64,000 nt of DNA, taken from the NCBI RefSeq assembly GCF_020880975.1, contig NZ_JAJIWP010000001.1:1176135-1240134 (forward strand). The letters run 5' to 3'. The DNA is from Mucilaginibacter sp. UR6-1 (lineage in GTDB: Bacteria > Bacteroidota > Bacteroidia > Sphingobacteriales > Sphingobacteriaceae). The translations under genes were made by a program, and so were the position numbers. This document shows, one piece after another, positions 1 through 8,597 of the stretch; position 1 is the stretch's first letter, and every line of letters starts with the position of its first letter. The notes under the pieces were generated by a model. The model ran no database searches. It was given only the letters and a program-made list of their open reading frames with translations, and was not told the DNA's origin.

Positions 1-1299
1 GGCATAGAGGGTACGCGCAACGGTAAATACTGGATGCCTGCGGAGTGTGATGTACCTTTCCGCCCGGGATGGTTTTACCATGCCAGTCAGGATGGTATGG
101 CTAAATCACCTTACACTTTGCTTGATCTGTATTACAAAAGTGTTGGCCGCGGCGCGGCGTTGGATCTGGGTTTATCACCTAACCGTGATGGGGTGATAGA
201 TGCAGATGATGTGGCCAAGCTGAAAGCCTTTGGTGAATTACTGAAGCAAACATTCGCCGTTAACCTGGCTAAGGATGCTGCTATAACGGCGAGCAATATA
301 CGCGGCAAAAACAGCAAACTGTACGGCACTAAATTTCTTACAGACGCTGACCGTTTCTCCTACTGGGCAACGGATGATAAGGTTAACACCCCAACACTTA
401 CCCTGAGCTTTAAAAAGCCGGTTAGCTTTAACGTGATCCAACTGCGTGAGAATATTAAATTAGGGCAGCGTATTGAGGAAATTGCCGTTGATGCCTATCA
501 AAACGGTGAGTGGAAACAGGTAGCTACGGCAACCAGCATCGGCTCAAAACGCTTGATACGCCTGCCGCAAAACATTACGGCAAGCAAGGTGAGGCTGCGT
601 ATTGTAAAATCGCCGGTAAGCATCGCGCTGAGCGATTTTGGCTTGTATAAAGAGCCTGTACATGTTACTGCTCCAATCATCAGTAAAACCAGCAGCGGCG
701 AGGTTACCATCAGTACCGATGCGCCTGTTTCAAACATCTATTACACATTGGATGGCAGCACGCCAACCAAGGCATCAACCCCATACGGTAAACCTTTTGT
801 ACTGACTGACGGCGGGGCTGTTAAAGCTATAGCCATTGATGGCGATGTAACCAGCGAAGCCGCTAATGTAAAATTCAGCCTGAACAAGAAAGAATGGAAA
901 ATACTGAATGCTGCCAATAACGATGCCGCGCAAGCTATTGATGAAAACTACCGTTCGGTTTGGAGTACCTTGCAAAAGGATACTTCGGCAGCATTTAAAC
1001 CAACTGAACTTGCTGTAGATATGGGTGAAGCGCAAATCATCAGCATATTTACCTATCTGCCCCGTCAGGACAAGAAAACCGAAGGTATTGTTGACCGCTA
1101 TACCTTTTATGTGAGCGATAATGGTACCGACTGGAAAGAAGCTACCAAAGGCGAATTTTCAAACATCAAAGCCAACCCTGTTGAGCAGGAAGTGAAGTTG
1201 AATACACCAATAAAAGCGAGGTATTTTAAATTCCAGGCCGATCATGTGGTTAGCGGTAATGGCGTGGTGGTTGCCGAGGTTGGCGTACGCTCAAAATAA
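1..1299 (+). CDS. GH29 alpha-L-fucosidase, C-terminal part (5' end outside window)
   Basis: The reading frame is open from base 1, so the gene starts before the window and only about 432 C-terminal residues are visible. The first 75 residues carry the end of a GH29 catalytic domain, including the LDLYYKSVGRGAALDLGLSP stretch that matches the family pattern 'Y-x2-SVGR-x-(G/A)-x-L-L-N-x-PP'. Then come a discoidin (F5/8 type C) domain at about 85-215, a chitobiase C-terminal-like segment with YYTLDGSTPT at about 245, and a second discoidin domain at about 300-430. These accessory domains usually bind sugars. The substrate is probably terminal alpha-fucose in glycans. It converges with the DoxX-like gene, one base away, so it is not in the minus-strand operon. 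The catalytic nucleophile is not visible. Confidence 0.85.
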   Translation, partial: GIEGTRNGKYWMPAECDVPFRPGWFYHASQDGMAKSPYTLLDLYYKSVGRGAALDLGLSPNRDGVIDADDVAKLKAFGELLKQTFAVNLAKDAAITASNIRGKNSKLYGTKFLTDADRFSYWATDDKVNTPTLTLSFKKPVSFNVIQLRENIKLGQRIEEIAVDAYQNGEWKQVATATSIGSKRLIRLPQNITASKVRLRIVKSPVSIALSDFGLYKEPVHVTAPIISKTSSGEVTISTDAPVSNIYYTLDGSTPTKASTPYGKPFVLTDGGAVKAIAIDGDVTSEAANVKFSLNKKEWKILNAANNDAAQAIDENYRSVWSTLQKDTSAAFKPTELAVDMGEAQIISIFTYLPRQDKKTEGIVDRYTFYVSDNGTDWKEATKGEFSNIKANPVEQEVKLNTPIKARYFKFQADHVVSGNGVVVAEVGVRSK

Positions 1300-1300
1300 T

Positions 1301-2137
1301 CTACCCGGAAATAATTACTGTTTTTTGTGCGCCGTGTACTGGTTTGGCATGCGGCGCGCAAATAAACCATAAGGCTAATAAAACGCCATAACTTCCTCCC
1401 CTTTCAATCCACTCAAAAGCGGCGTATTGTGGGTATAAAAGCTCGGTAGCTACCTTCCATATAAAAAACACTAATAGCAATCTGCGGTTAGGTCGTAATA
1501 AGATAAACAACGCTGCTACTATTTCCACAACACCATTCACCAAAGCTACATTTTCAGCCTGGCGAAAGCCTAAAGCATTGTATTGAGCAATCAATCCCTT
1601 TTTATGCAGCAGGTTTAACCAGCCATGCCCGGTAAGCAGCAAAAACGCCGCTATGCGTAAAGCTAATTGCACCATTTTAAGACGATCGATACTTACTGAT
1701 ACCGGCTGTTTCATCTTACTGAATAAAGATTTAACAGACGGCTCAAATCCACACAATAGTAATAAAGCCAATGGCGCTCCGTAATTACCGGCACGTTCAA
1801 TCATTTCGGCAATGGGCTCGCCGGATAATGGGCGCATGGATGCCGTGATTAATCCCCAGATCACCAGCCATAATGTAATAGCCCGTGTTGGATAGACCAG
1901 GATGCTAATGCCCATTAAAATATCAATGGTACCAACAACCGGCATCAGCTTATAGGCCATCACCTCGCCAATACCGACAACGGCAAAGTAATTACACCAG
2001 ATGGGTTTGGTAATAATGCCAAATGCGCCGTGGCCAATAAAACACATGGCTACGGCGCATTGCAGTATAATATATACCGGCTTTACAGTGCCGGTATTTA
2101 AAGTACGGTTAAACAGAATTGCCTTGAGCGGCATCAT
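1301..2137 (-). CDS. DoxX-like membrane protein with two tandem halves
   Basis: A 278-residue hydrophobic protein with roughly eight predicted membrane segments. It consists of two similar halves: residues about 30-130 (GHGAFG, then ERAGNYGAPLALLLL) align with residues about 165-265 (GHGWLN, then ERGGSYGVLLALWFI). DoxX-like proteins are normally about 130 residues, so this looks like an internal duplication and fusion. The function is unknown; the wider family includes quinone-linked and thiosulfate-related membrane proteins. It starts 13 bases after the GH92 stop and is the last gene of the minus-strand glycan operon, so co-transcription is likely. A role in sugar uptake or redox is not shown. 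Confidence 0.7.
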   Translation of the reverse strand: MMPLKAILFNRTLNTGTVKPVYIILQCAVAMCFIGHGAFGIITKPIWCNYFAVVGIGEVMAYKLMPVVGTIDILMGISILVYPTRAITLWLVIWGLITASMRPLSGEPIAEMIERAGNYGAPLALLLLCGFEPSVKSLFSKMKQPVSVSIDRLKMVQLALRIAAFLLLTGHGWLNLLHKKGLIAQYNALGFRQAENVALVNGVVEIVAALFILLRPNRRLLLVFFIWKVATELLYPQYAAFEWIERGGSYGVLLALWFICAPHAKPVHGAQKTVIISG

Positions 2138-2150
2138 CTCATCAATTAGT

Positions 2151-4403
2151 TTACTTTATGGAATACGGGCGATCAGCCGCTTTTGTACTCCATTTAAGGT
2201 TGGGTTTGTTGCCCATTACAAAAACCAGCTCGCCGCCCTTCATTAATTCGGTATGGCTAATATAAGCTTTTGTGTATGGTTTTCCGTTTAAAGTAACGCT
2301 CTGAATGTATTTATTTTCATCGCTGTTATTACGTGCGGTAAGTTTAAACTTCTTGCCCTCCGGCAGGTTGATTACCGCCTCGTTAAACAACGGACTACCA
2401 AACACATAGTTGCCGTTAGCCGGATTAACCGGGTAAAAGCCTAATGATGATAAAACATACCATGCCGACATTTGGCCAACATCCTCGTTACCGATAATGC
2501 CATCAGGCTTGGTGGTATAAAAATCTTTCATGATGTAACGTACCTTTTCGGCAGTTTTCCACGGCTGGCCGGCATAGGTATACAGGTAAGTAATGTGGTG
2601 ACTTGGCTCGTTACCATGCGCATACTGGCCTATCAAGCCCGAAATATCATTTGAAGCTTCGGCACCCATATCGCCTTTGGCTACAAAAAAGGCATCCAGC
2701 TTGGTTGTGAACTTTTTATCGCCACCTAATAGTTTTATCAATCCTTCCACATCCTGCGGAACCAGCCATTGGTATTGCCAGGCATTTCCTTCTGTGTAAT
2801 CGCCACGCTCGTGTATGGAGCGGAAAGGATCAAAAGGTTCTCTAAACTTACCATCCGAAAGTTTTGCACGAAAGAACCCGGTTTTGCTGTCGAAGTAGTT
2901 TTTGTAGTAATTACCGCGTTTCATAAAATATTCGTAATCGGCCATGTTACCCATCTTCTTCGCCATCTGCGCCGCGCTCCAATCAGCCAAAGCGTACTCC
3001 AAGCCCATTGATACCGATTCGGCAGTGCTATCAGCAGGCACATAACCTAATGATTTAACGAACTTGATTCCACGCTCATCGCCCATTGCGGTAGCTTTTA
3101 CAGCCTCCCAGGCCAGCTTTTCGTCAAAGCCTTTGTAGCCTTTAAGGTAAGCGTCAACCACCACAGGTATAGCACTGTAACCCACCATACAGTTGGTTTC
3201 ATTAGCCATAAGGTGCCATACAGGCAGTTTGCCCTGTTGCTTGTAAATGGCCAGCATTGTGTTCACCATATCGCTAACACGCTCGGGGTGCAGCAAAGTA
3301 TACATTGGGTCGGCAGCGCGATAGGTATCCCATAACGAGAAGGTGGTCAGGTTATTGAAACCCTCATTTTTATGCACCTTTTTATCGGTACCCCAATAAT
3401 CGCCGTTAACATCATTAAATGTTGATGGCGCTATCATGGTATGATACATGGCCGTGTAAAAAACTTTCTTCTTATCCTCGTCAGGAGTAGTAATGGCTAC
3501 CTTGTTCAATGCCTTATCCCACGCGGCGTAAGCCCTGGTTACGGTACCATTAAAATCCCAGCCCGGCAGTTCGGTTTTTATGTTAAGCGCGGCATTTTCT
3601 GCGCTTACCGGAGAGATACCTAATTTAACATAAACCTTTTCGCCTTCTTTGGTTGCAAAAGTCACCACACCTTTAGCTCTCTCAGCTTCAATAGATGTAC
3701 CGGTTTTAACGGTTGTGCTATCGTAAACGGTTAATGTTTTTACAGGTTTTGACAGGATCATGGTGAAATAGATCCGCTGATCCTGCGCCCAGCCTTCAGA
3801 GTAGCGATAACCGTTGATAGTGGTATCGTTCACTAATGTTAGTGATGTTTTCATTGGCCTGTCCCAGCCTATACCCTGCTGCAGGTCGATCACGATGTGC
3901 GATTGATCGTTTTTAGGGAAGGTATATTCGTGAAAACCTACGCGAGTTGTAGTAGTTAATTTAACACCAATATTATAACGATTTAGCTTTACAGCATAAT
4001 AACCGGCATGGGCTGTTTCTGACGAACGGTTAAATGTAGATATAAAACCCGATTCCGGATTTTCAACGCTGCCTTTGGCAACCTTGATAGGGCCTGTGGT
4101 TGGCATCAGGGCTATATCACCCAGATCGCCAATACCGGTACCACTGAGATGGGTATGGCTAAAGCCCACAATGGTGGTATCGCTAATGTGATACCCCGAG
4201 CACCAATCCCAACCTTCGGATATATTTACAGGACCTAACTGTACCGCGCCAAAGGGTACGTTTGCCCCCATAAACACGTGACCGTGAAAACCCGTACCAA
4301 TATACGGATCAACATATTTTGAAAGGCCCGTTGGTTTGCCCTGCCCATACACTCCACCGCATATGGCTGCCAAGGCAAACAGCGAGAAAATACTTTTTTT
4401 CAT
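2151..4403 (-). CDS. GH92 alpha-1,2-mannosidase
   Basis: A 750-residue secreted or periplasmic exo-alpha-mannosidase. An N-terminal signal peptide (MKKSIFSLFALAAICGGVYG) is followed by the GH92 beta-sandwich and the (alpha/alpha)6 barrel. Family signatures are visible: HLSGTGIGDLGDIALMP at about 85-101, EGNAWQYQW at 538-546, HGNEPSHH at about 596 and NEDVGQMSAWYV at 639-650. By comparison with the characterised Bacteroides enzyme, E538 would be the general acid and D641 the base of this inverting, calcium-dependent family. It trims alpha-mannose from N-glycans or yeast mannan; linkage cannot be read from sequence. It lies 50 bases after the GH2 gene, with a 15-base palindrome between them. 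Confidence 0.93.
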   Translation of the reverse strand: MKKSIFSLFALAAICGGVYGQGKPTGLSKYVDPYIGTGFHGHVFMGANVPFGAVQLGPVNISEGWDWCSGYHISDTTIVGFSHTHLSGTGIGDLGDIALMPTTGPIKVAKGSVENPESGFISTFNRSSETAHAGYYAVKLNRYNIGVKLTTTTRVGFHEYTFPKNDQSHIVIDLQQGIGWDRPMKTSLTLVNDTTINGYRYSEGWAQDQRIYFTMILSKPVKTLTVYDSTTVKTGTSIEAERAKGVVTFATKEGEKVYVKLGISPVSAENAALNIKTELPGWDFNGTVTRAYAAWDKALNKVAITTPDEDKKKVFYTAMYHTMIAPSTFNDVNGDYWGTDKKVHKNEGFNNLTTFSLWDTYRAADPMYTLLHPERVSDMVNTMLAIYKQQGKLPVWHLMANETNCMVGYSAIPVVVDAYLKGYKGFDEKLAWEAVKATAMGDERGIKFVKSLGYVPADSTAESVSMGLEYALADWSAAQMAKKMGNMADYEYFMKRGNYYKNYFDSKTGFFRAKLSDGKFREPFDPFRSIHERGDYTEGNAWQYQWLVPQDVEGLIKLLGGDKKFTTKLDAFFVAKGDMGAEASNDISGLIGQYAHGNEPSHHITYLYTYAGQPWKTAEKVRYIMKDFYTTKPDGIIGNEDVGQMSAWYVLSSLGFYPVNPANGNYVFGSPLFNEAVINLPEGKKFKLTARNNSDENKYIQSVTLNGKPYTKAYISHTELMKGGELVFVMGNKPNLKWSTKAADRPYSIK

Positions 4404-4418
4404 TTGTTTTTATTTATA

Positions 4419-4433
4419 GGCTATTAAATAGCC
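4419..4433. repeat. Perfect 15-base inverted repeat between GH2 and GH92 genes
   Basis: GGCTATT-A-AATAGCC, seven-base arms around one base, lies 16 to 30 bases upstream of the GH92 start codon. It has no following T-run on the minus strand, so it is not an obvious terminator. It could be an operator, an RNA-processing site or a leader hairpin that tunes GH92 translation. Confidence 0.5.
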
Positions 4434-4453
4434 CGCCAATTTAGCCCTAATTT

Positions 4454-7123
4454 TTAATTAACGCCGATGTTTGTTTCCTTTAAATTCCAACCGCTAACAG
4501 TTACTGCCGGTGTGGCGGTATGCAATTTGGGGTCGTAATCAATAGTAACCGTTTTGCTGGTGCCCGGTAATACCGATACATAGTTATCATTATAAAAAAC
4601 CGGCAACATACGCTCTTTAGTATTGCTGTTTACTAATGATACACGGTTAAAGAACGCCAGCGGCGCGTTAGCCGGATTAGTTAATGTTACCTGTACCTTG
4701 CCATTAGCAACCTTTTTAGCTGTAGCGGTTACTTTTGAGGCAGCCATACGCTGTAATCCTGAATATTCTCCCTTTGCATCAGCTACCCAATAAATATTCT
4801 CGCTGATTATTTTTTGCGTATGATCCTGCAGTTGCAATACCAGGAACGCGCCTTTATCCTTAGCCACCGCGTCAAGTTCCTTTTTTACTGACAGGTACCT
4901 TTTGGTAGTCGTAGGCGTAACATCGGCAAACACCTGGGTTATCGGGGTTTCCTTGCCATCCAAATCAAGTATCTTGGCCACGATCATCAGGTTGGTATGC
5001 GTTTTAAAAGTATTGTTGGCTACCATCACCATACCATCACCCGGGTTGTACATAATGTGCAGAGGCTGGCTACCGTTAGTCAGGCCGTATAAACAAGCGT
5101 TAGGGTCAAGGTAATAATCGTACATCTGGCCGCGCATGGCTGTCCATGGGTTTTGTGTTTTCCAGATGATAACACCGGTATACCAATCCCACATGTGCGA
5201 GCTAAAGCCCTCCATCAGCGCACGGTACTGATCGTAGTTCACCAACTGGGCTTTCTCGGCAAAATCCTCGGCATCCTTTGGTTTGCCATATTTATCTATC
5301 GACCAATCGTAACCAATATATTTATGGTAATCCCAAACCGAATCAACCTTTGATTTACCGGTTGATGCATCAAACTCAGGGAAAACCATATTCTCTTTAG
5401 GGATGAACCTTTTTAACGATGTGTAATCGCTCACACCTACCGAGCCAACCTCTGAATTGAAAGGGAAAGTTTTAAAATCCCAAAAAACAGATAGCTGCTG
5501 AATGCCGTAAGGGCCATCGCCATTACCACCCAATACATTGCGCGACATTAACTCGGAGTTTGAGTATGACACGAACCAACGGGTTGGATCAAGCTTTGGG
5601 AATACCGTATCCTGCAAAGCAGCCAGGATGTCCTGCGGAGGAGTGATCTCGTTACCGCCACACCATAAGGCCAGCGATGGGTAGTTGCGCACCATCTTTA
5701 CCTGGTCAGACACTGAACGCATGTACAGGTCATGATCATCCGGATATTTACGGCGCGTCCACTGGTCTTCGGCCTTCATCGGGTCAACCCAACGGCCATT
5801 ACAATCGCCTGATCCCCACAGATCCTGGAATACCAGTAAGCCATATTTATCGCAAGCCTTGTAAAACTCAGGGCGCTCAACAATAGCGCCGCCCCAGATA
5901 CGGATGAGGTTCAGGTTCATATCATGATGATAACGAACCTCGGCATCGTAGCGCATGTCCGAAAAACGCAGCATCGCGTCGGATATGATCCAATTACCGC
6001 CTTTGATGAATATCTTTTGGCCGTTCACGTTAACCTGGCGGCTCTCGGTCTTTTCGTTCCAGTTGGTGGTGATCTGCCTAACCCCTACCTCAACATCTTC
6101 TTTTGATGATACCTTGTTATCGGCAGTTAAAAACTCAACACGCAGGTTGTACAGGTTTTGCTCGCCGTAACCATTAGGCCACCATAGTCTCGGGTTTTTA
6201 AGCACATAATCATCCAACTGAACATCAAGTGATGATGATGGCTTTAGGGTGATTTTTTTTGAAACCGTAACGCCTGCAATGGTATAACGCAGGGTACCGG
6301 TTACCGCCTGCGCGGTTGGATTTTGGACAGTAGCAGCTACCTTAATTGTAGCCGGGGCTTGCAGGCCTTCAGGCTGGCGCACACCCGGAACCAAAGTAAT
6401 TACATGCGGATTGAGCACAGCGACAGCACCGGTTTTTTCAATGATCACCTTATCCCATATACCTGTGTTGCGGTCGCGGGTGGGTTGAATCCAATCCCAA
6501 CCGGCAGTGTATTGCAGGCCCACGCCTTTGGCAATGGTGCCATCGCCGCCCTGGCCGCCGTTAGGATTGCCCACCACATCTGGCGGGTGAACAATAACAG
6601 CCAAACGGTTGCTGCCATTTTTTGCCAGCCATTTGGTAATATTATAACGCTGACGCAAGAACATGCCCTGGTGCAGCCTGGCATTCAGTTTATGACCGTT
6701 CAAATAAATATCGGCGCTGTAATTAACACCGCGCAGGTTTAGGTAAACCTGGTTGCTGCCTTGCGGTGCGGCCTCCTTAAAATCCTTTATAAACCAGTAG
6801 GTATAGTAATCACGGCCTACCTTGTAAATATCAGGTATACGCTGGTTGTTCATGCCGTAAAACGGATCAGGAATTTGCTTGTTGTTAAGTTGAGTGGTTA
6901 AAACTGTACCCGGTACGGTAGCCTTTTCCCAACCTGACGTTGCAAATGACGCTTGGGACATCTTGACGCCATCAGCTTGTACAGTCGACGCTTTTTTGCA
7001 TAACCAGCCCTGATTCAACTCATACGTAGTTTGTGCCTTCGCGGCAGGTAAGCTCAGGGCCATGAGTAAGCCTGAACCTAAACCGATCTGTGATTTTAAA
7101 ATACTTTTTCTGTTGATCTTCAA
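4454..7123 (-). CDS. GH2 beta-mannosidase / exo-beta-glucosaminidase-like enzyme (TTG start)
   Basis: An 889-residue exported GH2 glycosidase with a signal peptide ending near residue 30, a jelly-roll sugar-binding domain at about 60-230, immunoglobulin-like domains and a TIM barrel from about 350. WCGGNE places the acid/base at E492, and FNSEVGSVG places the likely nucleophile at E558. Overall layout resembles exo-beta-glucosaminidases and glycoprotein beta-mannosidases. The NE acid/base motif differs from the Asp of CsxA-type glucosaminidases, which favours a mannosidase-like role; the fucosidase and alpha-mannosidase neighbours fit the N-glycan core. The start codon is TTG: the frame closes at a stop eight codons upstream with no ATG or GTG, and the next ATG (residue 21) would destroy the signal peptide. 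Confidence 0.85.
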   Translation of the reverse strand: MKINRKSILKSQIGLGSGLLMALSLPAAKAQTTYELNQGWLCKKASTVQADGVKMSQASFATSGWEKATVPGTVLTTQLNNKQIPDPFYGMNNQRIPDIYKVGRDYYTYWFIKDFKEAAPQGSNQVYLNLRGVNYSADIYLNGHKLNARLHQGMFLRQRYNITKWLAKNGSNRLAVIVHPPDVVGNPNGGQGGDGTIAKGVGLQYTAGWDWIQPTRDRNTGIWDKVIIEKTGAVAVLNPHVITLVPGVRQPEGLQAPATIKVAATVQNPTAQAVTGTLRYTIAGVTVSKKITLKPSSSLDVQLDDYVLKNPRLWWPNGYGEQNLYNLRVEFLTADNKVSSKEDVEVGVRQITTNWNEKTESRQVNVNGQKIFIKGGNWIISDAMLRFSDMRYDAEVRYHHDMNLNLIRIWGGAIVERPEFYKACDKYGLLVFQDLWGSGDCNGRWVDPMKAEDQWTRRKYPDDHDLYMRSVSDQVKMVRNYPSLALWCGGNEITPPQDILAALQDTVFPKLDPTRWFVSYSNSELMSRNVLGGNGDGPYGIQQLSVFWDFKTFPFNSEVGSVGVSDYTSLKRFIPKENMVFPEFDASTGKSKVDSVWDYHKYIGYDWSIDKYGKPKDAEDFAEKAQLVNYDQYRALMEGFSSHMWDWYTGVIIWKTQNPWTAMRGQMYDYYLDPNACLYGLTNGSQPLHIMYNPGDGMVMVANNTFKTHTNLMIVAKILDLDGKETPITQVFADVTPTTTKRYLSVKKELDAVAKDKGAFLVLQLQDHTQKIISENIYWVADAKGEYSGLQRMAASKVTATAKKVANGKVQVTLTNPANAPLAFFNRVSLVNSNTKERMLPVFYNDNYVSVLPGTSKTVTIDYDPKLHTATPAVTVSGWNLKETNIGVN

Positions 7124-7148
7124 AACAATAAATGATTTTATTTAAACT

Positions 7149-8597
7149 TTAGTTGTAGATGATTTTAAACCCGGCAGCTTCTTTTAAACCGGCTTGCTTG
7201 TAAAGCGCCTGGTAGTTGCTTACCACAATACCATTAGCTCCGGCCTTCCATTTTACTTTTTGTTTGCCGCCCATCAGTAATACCTGCTTAGGCTTGCCCA
7301 TACCCTCAATATTGATGGTCACGTTATCGCCTTGCTCACCCTCGGGTAATACATAGGCGTAGGCAACTTTTTTATCTTTCGATTTAGTGTAGAACACGTT
7401 ACCATTTGAATATGGCGCTACCGCGCGCGAGTTATAGATACCCTCGCCGTTGATCTTGATCCACTCCCCAATAGATTTCAGCCTATCGTAAGCGACAGGG
7501 TCCCAATCACCATCAGGGCCCGGGCCAATGTTCATCAGCAAATTACCACCGCGCGATACAATTTTAACCAAAAGGTCAATAACATCATGTGCCGATTTGT
7601 ATTTATCGCCCGGTACATAGCTCCATGAGTTACCCATGGTGATGCAGCTCTCCCATGGATAGCTTAACGGTTTTTCTGGTACTTCCTGCTCAGGAGTAGT
7701 ATAATTTTCGTACTGCCCGGCAACCGTACGATCAACGACCATTAAACCCGGTTGATGTTGCCTTACCATGGCGGCAATCTTAGGCATATCAATATCCTGG
7801 TTAAATTTGATGCCTTTCTGCCACTCAACCGTAGTATCAATGGTTGCTTTTGGCCTTACCCAGCCGCCATCAAGCCATAAAATATCAACCTTGCCATAAC
7901 CGGTCATTAATTCCTCTATCTGGTTATAGGTAAACTTTTTAAAGGCATCCCAACGCTCCGGATATTTAACCGGGTCATAATTCACGTTACGGTCCTTTGG
8001 CGGGAAGTATGGCCACCAGTAATCTTTTGAATGCCAGTCGGGTTTTGAAAAGTAAGCCCCTATCATGAAGTTCTGCTTCCTGAAAGCGTTAAATATCTCT
8101 TTGGTAACGTTAGCCCTTGGGTTGGTTGAGAACGGCGATTTTTTATCCGTTATTTTATAGTCGGTTTGCTTGGTGTCAAACATACTAAAGCCGTCATGGT
8201 GTTTGGTGGTAAATACCACGTATTTCATGCCGGCTTCGTTGGCTGCTTTAACCCATTTTTCGGGATTGAACTTTACCGGGTTAAAGGTGGTTTGCAAATT
8301 CTCATACGCCTTTAAATAATTATTGTAAGTATCAGCATATGGGCCTTTACGCTGCGTCCATCCTTCATCCTCAGGGCAAATGCTCCAGCTTTCAACCACG
8401 CCCCATTGGCTGTAGGTACCCCAATGCATAAACAAGCCGAATTTAAGGTCCTGCCATTGGGCCAGCTTGGCTACCACTAACGGGTCATCAGGTTTTTCGT
8501 ACTTTTTAGACAGGTTGTGTGCCTGCCCTAAAACACCTGTGCTGTACAGCATTGCTGCCGCAGCAAAGGCCTTACATATAGTAGATCTACTTATCAT
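7149..8597 (-). CDS. GH29 alpha-L-fucosidase
   Basis: A 482-residue secreted retaining fucosidase. The signal peptide covers about 1-24. GH29 motifs are in order: FGLFMHWGTYSQWG (53-66), KYVVFTTKHHDGFSMFD (125-141), and VDILWLDGG (237-245), where D243 is the predicted nucleophile. A C-terminal beta-sandwich follows the TIM barrel. It overlaps the end of the ROK regulator gene by 11 bases, so translation is probably coupled. GH2 follows 25 bases later. It would remove fucose from glycan ends or cores before the mannosidases act. Linkage preference is not predictable from these motifs alone. Confidence 0.93.
   Translation of the reverse strand: MISRSTICKAFAAAAMLYSTGVLGQAHNLSKKYEKPDDPLVVAKLAQWQDLKFGLFMHWGTYSQWGVVESWSICPEDEGWTQRKGPYADTYNNYLKAYENLQTTFNPVKFNPEKWVKAANEAGMKYVVFTTKHHDGFSMFDTKQTDYKITDKKSPFSTNPRANVTKEIFNAFRKQNFMIGAYFSKPDWHSKDYWWPYFPPKDRNVNYDPVKYPERWDAFKKFTYNQIEELMTGYGKVDILWLDGGWVRPKATIDTTVEWQKGIKFNQDIDMPKIAAMVRQHQPGLMVVDRTVAGQYENYTTPEQEVPEKPLSYPWESCITMGNSWSYVPGDKYKSAHDVIDLLVKIVSRGGNLLMNIGPGPDGDWDPVAYDRLKSIGEWIKINGEGIYNSRAVAPYSNGNVFYTKSKDKKVAYAYVLPEGEQGDNVTINIEGMGKPKQVLLMGGKQKVKWKAGANGIVVSNYQALYKQAGLKEAAGFKIIYN

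Noticed and set aside
6323..6742. 139-residue frame antisense to the GH2 gene
   Set aside because: Same reason: mirrors a conserved enzyme and shows no domain.
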